27,765 bases of DNA from JAPLMI01 sp043798375 (lineage in GTDB: Bacteria > Omnitrophota > Gorgyraeia > 2-01-FULL-45-10). Where the stretch lies: contig JAZDOS010000046.1 in NCBI GenBank assembly GCA_043798375.1, forward strand, positions 1 through 27,765, given 5' to 3'. The translations under genes and the position numbers were made by a program. Position 1 is the first letter of the stretch, and each line of letters begins with the position of its first letter. The notes beneath the pieces are model-generated. The model had not been told where the DNA came from, ran no database searches, and saw nothing but the letters and a program-made list of their open reading frames with translations. Below, piece after piece: positions 21,352 through 27,765 of the stretch.

Positions 21352-22458
21352 ATGCAGATAACCACAAGAGCGACCCTTATGATTATGGCAGCCCTTTTTA
21401 TGCCTTTGAGCCTAGCGAATGCGGATGAGGGGACGCCTGTCCTTTATCAGTCTGCTATCTCTGCGCAGGATAAAGTGATACCGGCCGCTATCCAAAAATT
21501 CATACAAAACATAAAAGAGACGGTTGATTTAAAAAATATTTTTGAGATATTCAACGACGATTCACAATGTGTGAAATACGATGAAAAAGGCCGCATAAGC
21601 GGAGTTCATCTAAAAGATGGTACGCAGATCGGATATTCTTATGTATACGATAAGGATGGAAAACTGGCCATGATCAGCCTGACGAGCAACGATGGTATGT
21701 TCCTAGAATTCAGGGCGGTGGAAGACAAGAAAGATAAACAAAATAGTTCCCCCGATCTGCCTCAAGATAATGGGGAGCCCCGGGGCGGTATACGTACAAA
21801 CCGTTGCGAGGATTCTCTATGCGGCGACCGCGATAGACCCATAACGTCAATTGTCGACGATACCCAAAAACCTCCCGAGCCTATAGAGCCGGTAAAAAAG
21901 CCAGAAGACAAACCCGAAATAATTGTATACCTGCCTCAGTATGCGTTGCCGCAGATAGCCCGCAAGCCGATAGATTTCGATAAGATAAAGGATGGTTTTG
22001 ACAAAGCCCTGAAGGAGAAGAATAAGGCCTACGAAGAATACATGAAGAAGACAACCCCTTATTACGAAAAGATACTGAATGAGTTGGCGGCGAGCGCCGG
22101 CGGCCTGAAAGCCGAAGGCGTAAAAGTGGACATTAACGTGAAAGATAAGAAGCCCGACGGATCGATCGACGCCAGGCAAAGGAAAAGCGTCGACGAAGCG
22201 GTCCAGGACATACGTCGAAGGGCCGAAGAGGGGCGCGGCGAGGCGCGGCAGGCCGAACGGTTTATAGCGGTAGAAAAAATATTGTCCGATGAGTTCCTGA
22301 ACCCTAACAGGCAGATATTTGAAGATAAGGTAAAAAAAGCGGTGGATTACGTCAATAAGATAATAGATGCGGTCATAAAATCTAAGTTAGCCGTATATCT
22401 TAACGTCGATAAAGATAAGATAGAAACGATAGTAAACCTGCCCGAAGCAAAAAAATAA
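21352..22458 (+). CDS. Secreted protein with YD-like segment and charged helical C-terminus
   Basis: The 368-residue protein has a signal peptide (LMIMAALFMPLSLANA). Residues about 74-110 read YDEKGRISGVHLKDGTQIGY and then VYDKDGKLAMISL, a YD/RHS-like beta segment. A Cys pair (RCEDSLCG, 151-158) and a Pro/Glu-rich linker (PPEPIEPVKKPEDKPE) follow. The last 160 residues are charged helix (AYEEYMKKTTPYYEKILNEL and similar). No enzymatic motif is visible. AAAGGTG lies 7 bases before the ATG and a strong promoter lies upstream. The 936-residue surface protein at 24737 carries a similar segment (DYDLDGNLIRECLADGSMIG), suggesting they belong to one surface system. Family not recognised. Confidence 0.75.
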   Translation: MQITTRATLMIMAALFMPLSLANADEGTPVLYQSAISAQDKVIPAAIQKFIQNIKETVDLKNIFEIFNDDSQCVKYDEKGRISGVHLKDGTQIGYSYVYDKDGKLAMISLTSNDGMFLEFRAVEDKKDKQNSSPDLPQDNGEPRGGIRTNRCEDSLCGDRDRPITSIVDDTQKPPEPIEPVKKPEDKPEIIVYLPQYALPQIARKPIDFDKIKDGFDKALKEKNKAYEEYMKKTTPYYEKILNELAASAGGLKAEGVKVDINVKDKKPDGSIDARQRKSVDEAVQDIRRRAEEGRGEARQAERFIAVEKILSDEFLNPNRQIFEDKVKKAVDYVNKIIDAVIKSKLAVYLNVDKDKIETIVNLPEAKK

Positions 22459-22477
22459 TAAAATCCTTCCTTTCTCC

Positions 22478-22506
22478 TTGTGAGTCCCTAAGTAATCTGC
22501 TATAAT
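22478..22506 (+). promoter_or_regulatory. Housekeeping-type promoter before the sigma gene
   Basis: TTGTGA (22478-22483), 17 bp and a perfect TATAAT (22501-22506). It would give a leader of about 50 nt for the sigma factor gene, in addition to the two-box motif at 22518-22550. Confidence 0.6.
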
Positions 22507-22517
22507 CCAAAAAATAG

Positions 22518-22550
22518 GTAAAAATATGCCCATTTCCCGTGTATTTATAA
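22518..22550 (+). promoter_or_regulatory. Candidate ECF-type promoter, copy 1 (sigma gene)
   Basis: GTAAAA (22518-22523), 12 bases, then CCCGTGTATTTATAA (22536-22550). The same two boxes at the same spacing occur at 24530-24562, with one mismatch in the second box. It lies 15 bases before the sigma ATG, as expected for an autoregulated ECF promoter with CGTGTA acting as the -10 element. Confidence 0.45.
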
Positions 22551-22565
22551 TAGGACTTAGCGTAG

Positions 22566-23180
22566 ATGACAACAGATAAGTCTTCCGATGAACTGTTGGC
22601 GAGGCAGGCCAGAGAGGGCGATGTAAAGGCCTTCGAGGAGCTTTTTGAGAGATACAAAAAGCCGATATTGAATTTCATATATCGGCTTATAGGAAACAGG
22701 GAAACGGCCGAAGAGATCACCATAGAGGTATTTATGAACGTATATAATAATTTGCGCATATATGATCCGGGGAAGAAGTTCTCGACCTGGCTTTATACGA
22801 TAGCCCGGAATCTTTCAAAGAACGCTTTAAGAGACAAGAAATATTTCCGGGACATCTCGCTGGAGCAAAAGATAGGCGGGGAGGATGAGGCTATCAGGTT
22901 GATGGATGTTATCGCCGATACCAGTATCGGCCCGGATGAGATTGCCTCCGACAAGGAGCTGGCTCTGGAGGCGCAAAAAGTCCTCGACTCAATGCCATTA
23001 AAATATAAGGAAGTCATAACGTTATGCAGTGTCCAGGGGCTTATATACGACGATGCGGCAAAGATACTCGGGTGCAGCGCGGCGGGCATTTCGATACGGT
23101 TAAACGAGGCAAAAAAGTTATTTATGCGTAAACTTGGTTTAGGGCAACGCGGCCCTGGGGGGCGTGATTCAAATGGATAG
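22566..23180 (+). CDS. ECF-type RNA polymerase sigma factor
   Basis: The 204-residue protein has sigma region 2 at about 20-90 (EGDVKAFEELFERYKKPIL, then KFSTWLYTIARNLSKN) and region 4 at about 136-190 (LDSMPLKYKEVITLCSVQGL, then DDAAKILGCSAAGISIRLNEAKK). Regions 1 and 3 are absent, the layout of extracytoplasmic-function sigma factors. The linker between the domains is longer than in the smallest members. The last codons overlap the FecR-like gene, which encodes a membrane protein with cytoplasmic N-terminus, as with sigma/anti-sigma pairs. Two promoters are suggested upstream, one housekeeping and one shared with the small gene at 24580. The sensed signal is unknown. Confidence 0.9.
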   Translation: MTTDKSSDELLARQAREGDVKAFEELFERYKKPILNFIYRLIGNRETAEEITIEVFMNVYNNLRIYDPGKKFSTWLYTIARNLSKNALRDKKYFRDISLEQKIGGEDEAIRLMDVIADTSIGPDEIASDKELALEAQKVLDSMPLKYKEVITLCSVQGLIYDDAAKILGCSAAGISIRLNEAKKLFMRKLGLGQRGPGGRDSNG

Positions 23181-24525
23181 AAAAATAGACAGGCTTGACA
23201 TGATCCTGGCTCATATGAAGAAAGTAGAGCCGACGCCTGCCTTTGAGACGGAATTCAAAAGGAGGCTGGGCCAATCCGCAGCCAGGCGATACGAAGAAAA
23301 GCCGCTTGATAAAATACTCCGAAGGATTGGAGAGGGCGCGTATAATTTAAGAAACGCCCTCATGCCCGAACCTCTTGTTCTTACCAGGATCGCGGCGACT
23401 TTTGTAGTAGTGATCTCAGTCGGACTTTATGTATATTCGAGCCAGCCGGCTTTACCGGGAGTGATAGCCAGTGAAGGCGTTGTGATGGTCCAGGGTGCGA
23501 AAGACGCGGCTTTCAAGAAGGTATGCCCCGCATATAAATTCAGGGTAGGCGACATCGTGACCGTGCGAAAGGGCGCCGAGGTAGATATCGGGCTTTCAAA
23601 TAAATACGCGATGAGGCTTAAAGGAGGGACACACTTGAGAATAGCGAAATTGACGCCGCGATATGGGAATGGAAAAGTATTTCTTGAATTGGCAGTGGGT
23701 AAGGTGCTGGTCGATGTAAATAAGGAAGGTTTTAAAGGTTCAAAATTTGAGGTGAGGACTCCTACAGCCCTTGCCGGGGTCAGGGGAACGAAATTCTCGA
23801 TAGATGTTTCTCGAAAAGATAAGCCAAAGAGCGAGATCGACGTTTTGGAAGGCAGGGTGGAAGTAAAAAGTCGATACCGACCGGAAAAGATTTTACTCGC
23901 AAAGCAGATTGTTACGGTAGATGCGGGTCAGAAGACAGATGTCTATGCGGATAAAATTCCTACGCCTCCCCAAAGGCTTATGGAGGAAGAGTGGGCCCAG
24001 CTTGAGGAGTTGTACCAGATCGGAAAGAAGCCGCAAGTCATACTACTAATAAAGAATACGCCCGATAGGGTCATGCAGCTTCTGAAACCGTGCCCTATAT
24101 ACATAACCGATGAGAAGCCGCGCCAGATACCGGAACTTTTGGAAAAGGCTGTATTGAAGATAGCGGAAGCCGTCAGGACAAAAGACGCCGCCAAACATCT
24201 CGAAGGCATAAAGACGCTCCAGCGGATAGTAAGAGAACATCCGAACCCGAAATATGACGTTCAGCTTCTACTATATATAGGCGCCTACTACGAGTATCTG
24301 GATATGCATGAAGACGCGATAAACTCGTTCCGGGAAGTGCTTAGAAAATACCCGGATTCGCCGCTTGCGAGCATGGCCCAATGCGCGATAGGCGTCATAT
24401 ATGAGGAGAAGATAGGGGACTTGAGGCTGGCGAATGAGGCGTATAACCTCGTTCTGCGGAAATATCCTAACAGCCTTGAAGCGATATTGGCTGAAGAAAG
24501 GTTAGGCATCAAAAAAGCTGGATAA
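23173..24525 (+). CDS. FecR-domain membrane protein with TPR tail, probable sigma regulator
   Basis: The 450-residue protein has a cytoplasmic N-terminus of about 70 residues, one membrane helix (ATFVVVISVGLYVYS, near 75-89), a periplasmic FecR domain (about 100-235, with FEVRTPTALAGVRGTKFSI) and a C-terminal TPR region (about 370-447: GAYYEYLDMHEDAINSFRE, NEAYNLVLRKYPNS). FecR domains pass outer-surface signals to an ECF sigma factor. Here the N-terminal tail is the likely sigma-binding part, although it lacks a clear zinc anti-sigma motif. The start is ATG 23173, overlapping the sigma stop; GTG 23164 is an alternative but sits almost on the G-rich ribosome site. The TPR tail could bind the surface protein encoded downstream. 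Family call secure; regulatory role inferred. Confidence 0.85.
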   Translation: MDRKIDRLDMILAHMKKVEPTPAFETEFKRRLGQSAARRYEEKPLDKILRRIGEGAYNLRNALMPEPLVLTRIAATFVVVISVGLYVYSSQPALPGVIASEGVVMVQGAKDAAFKKVCPAYKFRVGDIVTVRKGAEVDIGLSNKYAMRLKGGTHLRIAKLTPRYGNGKVFLELAVGKVLVDVNKEGFKGSKFEVRTPTALAGVRGTKFSIDVSRKDKPKSEIDVLEGRVEVKSRYRPEKILLAKQIVTVDAGQKTDVYADKIPTPPQRLMEEEWAQLEELYQIGKKPQVILLIKNTPDRVMQLLKPCPIYITDEKPRQIPELLEKAVLKIAEAVRTKDAAKHLEGIKTLQRIVREHPNPKYDVQLLLYIGAYYEYLDMHEDAINSFREVLRKYPDSPLASMAQCAIGVIYEEKIGDLRLANEAYNLVLRKYPNSLEAILAEERLGIKKAG

Positions 24526-24529
24526 AGTA

Positions 24530-24562
24530 GTAAAATGTCGCAGTTCTCCCGTGTATTCATAA
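24530..24562 (+). promoter_or_regulatory. Candidate ECF-type promoter, copy 2 (small gene)
   Basis: GTAAAA (24530-24535), 12 bases, then CCCGTGTATTCATAA (24548-24562) repeat the motif at 22518-22550 with exact spacing. If CGTGTA (24550-24555) is the -10 box, RNA would start near 24562, inside the hairpin loop described next. Confidence 0.45.
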
Positions 24563-24578
24563 GTAACGGGAGAACTGC
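24540..24578 (+). promoter_or_regulatory. Perfect 13-bp hairpin covering the ribosome binding site
   Basis: GCAGTTCTCCCGT (24540-24552) and ACGGGAGAACTGC (24566-24578) are exact reverse complements around a 13-base loop. The right arm holds GGGAG (24568-24572), the best ribosome site for ATG 24580, so the folded RNA would block initiation. There is no U-run after the stem. Confidence 0.75.
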
Positions 24579-24579
24579 A

Positions 24580-24735
24580 ATGAGAGAATTAGTCCATAAG
24601 AGATATTTAAGAAATAAGAGAATTCGCCAGCTTGTAGATAAGCTGGAATCGCTTACTCTTGCGGCAAGGATGCGGCAAGAAAATTTTTTTGACCTGAATC
24701 TAAACGCTTTTAAAAAGAAAATGGGAAGATGCTAA
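24580..24735 (+). CDS. Small basic protein in the sigma-surface operon
   Basis: The product is 51 residues, starting MRELVHKRYLRNKRIRQLV and ending LNAFKKKMGRC. It is strongly basic, probably helical (LVDKLESLTLAARMRQENFF) and has no signal peptide or membrane helix. An upstream in-frame ATG at 24535 lies before the hairpin and would translate through it; ATG 24580 is preferred because GGGAG lies 7 bases upstream. The stop is one base before the ATG of the 936-residue surface protein, so this may also act as a leader ORF whose translation opens the way for that protein. No family recognised. Confidence 0.55.
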   Translation: MRELVHKRYLRNKRIRQLVDKLESLTLAARMRQENFFDLNLNAFKKKMGRC

Positions 24736-24736
24736 A

Positions 24737-27547
24737 ATGAAGTATTTTAAAATTTTATTGACAGTAATGGTTATAACTAATTTAGCTATAGGCCCCGTAT
24801 ATCCGCAAAGCGAAAATTTACCCCAAACTCCATATAATACGCAAACGGAATTATCGGATAACGTAGATCTCATAACGCGTCTAAAAACAGCCGAAGTTAC
24901 GGAAGGAAATAACGAGGATTTATATCTCAAGAAAGCGTACTTTTTTAACCCGAGAAGGGCATTGGGCCTTATGGCCGGATATGGAGCCTATGAAAGCGCG
25001 CTTCCCGCCGCGAATTTGCTCCGCCGTTATGTAATGCCGGCAGCTGGTGAGCAAGTTAGGCCTGATTCCGTTAGCTTACTTAACTTACTTAACGAAACCC
25101 CTATCCGCTCTATTTATTATATACCTCTTAATGCCAGCCAGGGAGGCGTAGACACGAATATTCTGGACTGGGAGATTACGAATAACGCAGACATTCTCGG
25201 ATATAATATTTACAGGCGGGAATTCGGGACGGACGAATGGAGCTTTATAACGGATAACGGCATGAAACCCCGCTACCTTGACAAAAATATAGACACAAGC
25301 AGAGCCTACCAGTATGAGGTAAGGCCGTATACGGCGGAAAGCGAACTTACCTCTGTTACTGTAAAATTGTCCGCAAATTACGAAGATGCATACAACGGAC
25401 TCCAGCCGGAAAACATTCTTGTCCTCGTCAATACCGCGGATACGGGACTGGTCGATATCGGCGAAATAGTCGAAGACTACGAAAACGCGCTCGGCATGCT
25501 TGATCCGATAACCGAGGGTGAACTTCGCGATTTTCTCGGGGTTTCCCAAGACGATTTGACGTTTTTCAGTGAAGTGGATGAAAGCGGAATCGCCTATAAC
25601 GCTGCCTGGCATATTCAAAAAGATACCTCTACCGGTAAAATCGAGGTTCCTTTGGGGCTCTATTATGCCATGAGACGGAATATACCCAAAGAAAACATTG
25701 TATTCTTAGATAACATACCCCTGGAAGAGCGTGCATACATGACAGACGACGATTATCAGAAATATGTGATTGACCCCATAGTCGAACATATGGTGGAAAA
25801 AGGCATACAAGCCAGGATCGGTTCCGTAGCTTCCGCGTACAGGTTTCCGGTTAGTATTAGTAATGGGGTCACGCCTCTGTTTAGTTATAGTGATGCTGTG
25901 GCGTGGGAAGATCAGCTTAACCACTGTCTTTACTCGGCCTTGGGCGGAAACGTGGCGGATTTACAAGAAGCATTAGGTCATGAAAGGCATTTTTCGCGTG
26001 TCCTTGGCGACGCAGGCTTTCTCGCCACAAGAATAGACGCGGCGGACATTGCCAATGCGCGGCGCATGATTGACGATGCCATCTGGGCCGAAGCGAGCTA
26101 TCATTTCGCTGACCCCGATTGGCGGGCCGAAAGCGGCTTAAAAGCTTTTATAGATTGGGGTGGTCCGTATGATATGGTAGACAGATGGTTTCTTGAGGCG
26201 GCGGATATTCTTAATGATTCAGGGCTTTTCGGGGAACAGGGCGAGAACTGGGATATGGCGGCAAACCTAAACGATATTATTTCCGAGTACGATGCGGACG
26301 GAGACGGCAGGCTTGACGATACCTTCCTTTATTCGGGCTGGTATAATTACCTCGGATACCAGGACTGGTTTGACTGGGCGCGGGGCTCCATCGGCTGGTC
26401 GTTTGATTCGGGATCAGGTTATAGCTTTAGGGAGAACGAAGCCGCGTGGGGCGAAGCGTGGGGCGCAAACATTATTAATCGCGGCGCCTGCGCAAGTCTC
26501 GGGGCAGTGGCAGAGCCAACCGCACTCTGTCATACGCAACCTCAGTTATTTACCTATTACATTCTGAACGGTTACTCGTTTGCCGAAGCCGCTTATTACG
26601 CAAGTCGGATAAAAGGCGGCGTCTGGACCTATGCGTTTAACGGCGACCCGCTTTATAACCCGTTCGGCTCCTCGAGCAGCTTGCACGTTTCGCGTGTGGA
26701 ATCACACGGAGAAATGGTAGACCGCGTCACTCTAACTGACGGATATTGGGAAGGTTGGATTAATGACTTGGGCTACGCATCCGGCCCATACCGCGATTAT
26801 GATCTGGACGGAAATCTTATACGCGAATGCCTCGCGGATGGCAGTATGATCGGGTATCCGGAGGACGGAAAAACCATATTTTACGAGAGCGGCTATCTCC
26901 GAATATATGATACCGATGGAGAACTCTCACTCTCCAAGGGGCTTCCCATCCCATATGGATTAGCAGTAATAGAGGAAATAGCCGACGTAAACGGCGACGG
27001 CATAGTCAACGCAGAAGATATCTCCTTTATCGAAGATTTTTATTCCACCACCATCGAATATTATAATAAATATTATAAATATCTGCCGGAAGGTATTGTG
27101 CGTCGTTTTGATTGCAACCATGACGGTGATGTCGACGGAAAGGATAGGGATATTTTTTCTCAGTTCATAGCGAAAATGAGAGACGAATTAAGGTGTGACA
27201 TAAATCAAGACGGTAAGGTAGATTTCGCCGATTATCAGATATTAGAAGCTGTTTTTGGAGACGAAAACTTTGATCCAAGATGTGACATAAATCAAGACGG
27301 TAAGGTAGATTTCGCCGATTATCAGATATTAAAAGCTGCTTTTGGAGATGGTCCACAAGGAGAGGAAGGTAGCGCATCGCCGCCAACCGGCGCGAATTAT
27401 GCAAAGGGCGATGAAGAAGAAGTATTGGAAAGAAAAACCGTCGAAGAAGAGATCGCCGATATGCGCGACAGCGGAGGTAATTACACAATAATAGGCGAAA
27501 TTGCCGATAGAGACGAAGATGGTTTACCGCTAAATGGATCGCAGTAA
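24737..27547 (+). CDS. Large secreted TIGR03790-like protein with dockerin-like calcium repeats
   Basis: The 936-residue protein has a signal peptide (ILLTVMVITNLAIGPVYPQ). A fibronectin-III-like segment spans about 140-212 (ILGYNIYRREFGTDEW, AYQYEVRPYTAESE). A domain resembling the uncharacterised TIGR03790 family spans about 225-645, beginning ENILVLVNTADTG, passing GLYYAMRRNIPKENIVFLD and ending GGVWTYAFNGDPLYNPFG. A YD-like segment lies at about 685-735. The tail has four DxNxDG-type calcium loops at 750, 792, 821 and 850, like dockerin type I repeats, plus DADGDGRLDD at 519. Two of the loops are nearly identical duplicates. A 65-residue acidic tail ends the protein. It begins one base after the small gene's stop. 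It is probably a cell-surface or secreted protein; the activity of TIGR03790 proteins is not known to me. Confidence 0.8.
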   Translation: MKYFKILLTVMVITNLAIGPVYPQSENLPQTPYNTQTELSDNVDLITRLKTAEVTEGNNEDLYLKKAYFFNPRRALGLMAGYGAYESALPAANLLRRYVMPAAGEQVRPDSVSLLNLLNETPIRSIYYIPLNASQGGVDTNILDWEITNNADILGYNIYRREFGTDEWSFITDNGMKPRYLDKNIDTSRAYQYEVRPYTAESELTSVTVKLSANYEDAYNGLQPENILVLVNTADTGLVDIGEIVEDYENALGMLDPITEGELRDFLGVSQDDLTFFSEVDESGIAYNAAWHIQKDTSTGKIEVPLGLYYAMRRNIPKENIVFLDNIPLEERAYMTDDDYQKYVIDPIVEHMVEKGIQARIGSVASAYRFPVSISNGVTPLFSYSDAVAWEDQLNHCLYSALGGNVADLQEALGHERHFSRVLGDAGFLATRIDAADIANARRMIDDAIWAEASYHFADPDWRAESGLKAFIDWGGPYDMVDRWFLEAADILNDSGLFGEQGENWDMAANLNDIISEYDADGDGRLDDTFLYSGWYNYLGYQDWFDWARGSIGWSFDSGSGYSFRENEAAWGEAWGANIINRGACASLGAVAEPTALCHTQPQLFTYYILNGYSFAEAAYYASRIKGGVWTYAFNGDPLYNPFGSSSSLHVSRVESHGEMVDRVTLTDGYWEGWINDLGYASGPYRDYDLDGNLIRECLADGSMIGYPEDGKTIFYESGYLRIYDTDGELSLSKGLPIPYGLAVIEEIADVNGDGIVNAEDISFIEDFYSTTIEYYNKYYKYLPEGIVRRFDCNHDGDVDGKDRDIFSQFIAKMRDELRCDINQDGKVDFADYQILEAVFGDENFDPRCDINQDGKVDFADYQILKAAFGDGPQGEEGSASPPTGANYAKGDEEEVLERKTVEEEIADMRDSGGNYTIIGEIADRDEDGLPLNGSQ
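27194..27352 (+). repeat. Tandem duplication of a dockerin-like repeat
   Basis: An 87-base unit (29 codons) starting at 27194 is followed by a second copy at 27281. Over the roughly 70 bases compared only about three positions differ, encoding DINQDGKVDFADYQIL twice. Such identity suggests recent duplication or gene conversion. Confidence 0.85.
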
Positions 27548-27717
27548 GAGGTAAACCCCAAAATTAGGAATACAAAAGTTAGCGATAAAGATTGAATAAT
27601 ACCGCTTTTTGTGTGTATGTAGTAACTATAATGCTCGGGAGAATCTAGACCATTTTTCAGGCCAACTTAAGATAAAAAACGCGGTATAATGAAGGCCTAA
27701 AAATGGAGGATTTAGTT

Positions 27718-27765
27718 ATGGCAATGCGTAAGAAGCACGAACCGGCAATAAAAGCGCGCGTAGCG
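27718..27765 (+). CDS. Start of a probable IS3-type transposase OrfA (cut by window edge)
   Basis: The first 16 codons read MAMRKKHEPAIKARVA and continue past the window. The pattern of Lys/Arg, then His-x-Pro and then KARVA resembles the start of IS3-family OrfA proteins (K-x-x-x-FKAKVALEA). GGAGG (27704-27708) precedes the ATG by 9 bases, and TATAAT at 27685-27690 could be its -10 box, though no good -35 is seen. If correct, an insertion sequence begins somewhere in 27600-27700, but its right end is not available to define terminal repeats. Confidence 0.5.
   Translation, partial: MAMRKKHEPAIKARVA

Noticed and set aside
21207..21352. Riboswitch in the leader of the secreted protein gene
   Set aside because: The leader is AT-rich with no stable helices or known aptamer motifs that I could find.
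24540..24578. Hairpin considered as an intrinsic terminator for the FecR gene
   Set aside because: No T-run follows on the plus strand; the stem runs directly into a start codon.
27194..27352. Repeats considered as a CRISPR array
   Set aside because: There are only two units, in frame within a long ORF, encoding calcium-binding motifs with no spacer-like variable sequence.

Overview
The window reads as a chromosomal segment of an uncultivated Gram-negative bacterium. The best guess is a member of the candidate phylum Omnitrophota (formerly OP3). That placement is inferred from protein style, the fatty-acid/acetate/ribosomal gene neighbourhood and the RAYT-associated repeats; no marker-gene search was possible. 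Nearly every promoter I could read follows TTGACA-like, 17 bp, TATACT-like, so a standard housekeeping sigma factor serves the region.

Layout. (1) 1-5240 is an AT-richer accessory strip. It holds a remnant of a small membrane protein, a candidate structured RNA with its own promoter and U-run, a truncated D12-type adenine methylase, a frameshifted RAYT transposase fragment, a coiled-coil protein, an AbiEii-type nucleotidyltransferase toxin followed by an XRE antitoxin-like protein, a small unknown gene, a minus-strand XRE-cupin regulator, and a divergent secreted TolB-like propeller. (2) 5241-9076 starts with a repeat-rich spacer (terminator, AATAAAGGGG array, RAYT-type repeat, strong promoter). 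A three-gene surface-glycan set follows: FkbM methyltransferase, polytopic glycosyltransferase-like protein and membrane-anchored SGNH hydrolase. (3) 9150-21207 is the GC-richer conserved core: rpmB on the minus strand, then recG, rsmD, coaD, pta, ackA, rpmF, plsX, fabH, fabD, a radical SAM protein, a secreted propeller-PEBP fusion and gpsA, tightly packed with many overlaps. (4) 21235-27547 is a cell-surface module: a secreted protein with its own promoter, then an ECF sigma factor, a membrane FecR-TPR protein, a small basic protein and a 936-residue secreted TIGR03790-like protein with dockerin-like calcium repeats. (5) An IS3-type transposase ORF appears to begin at the right edge.

How the genes fit together. 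pta and ackA interconvert acetyl-CoA and acetate with ATP yield. plsX, fabH, fabD and gpsA supply acyl-phosphate, chain initiation, malonyl-ACP and glycerol-3-phosphate for phospholipid. coaD supplies CoA. The core strip therefore links acetyl-CoA, fatty acid and phospholipid metabolism to ribosome genes.

The most novel material is the sigma-FecR-surface protein module. The sigma gene and the small gene at 24580 share a two-box upstream motif, GTAAAA-N12-CCCGTGTATTYATAA, at identical spacing. At the second site the motif overlaps a perfect 13-bp hairpin that buries the ribosome binding site. This suggests an autoregulated ECF regulon in which the choice of transcription start controls translation. 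Other points of interest are the candidate small RNA at about 302-428, tandem palindromes between plsX and fabH, a heptamer array inside recG, a 30-bp-arm inverted repeat between rpmF and plsX, and an internal start that could release the PEBP domain on its own.
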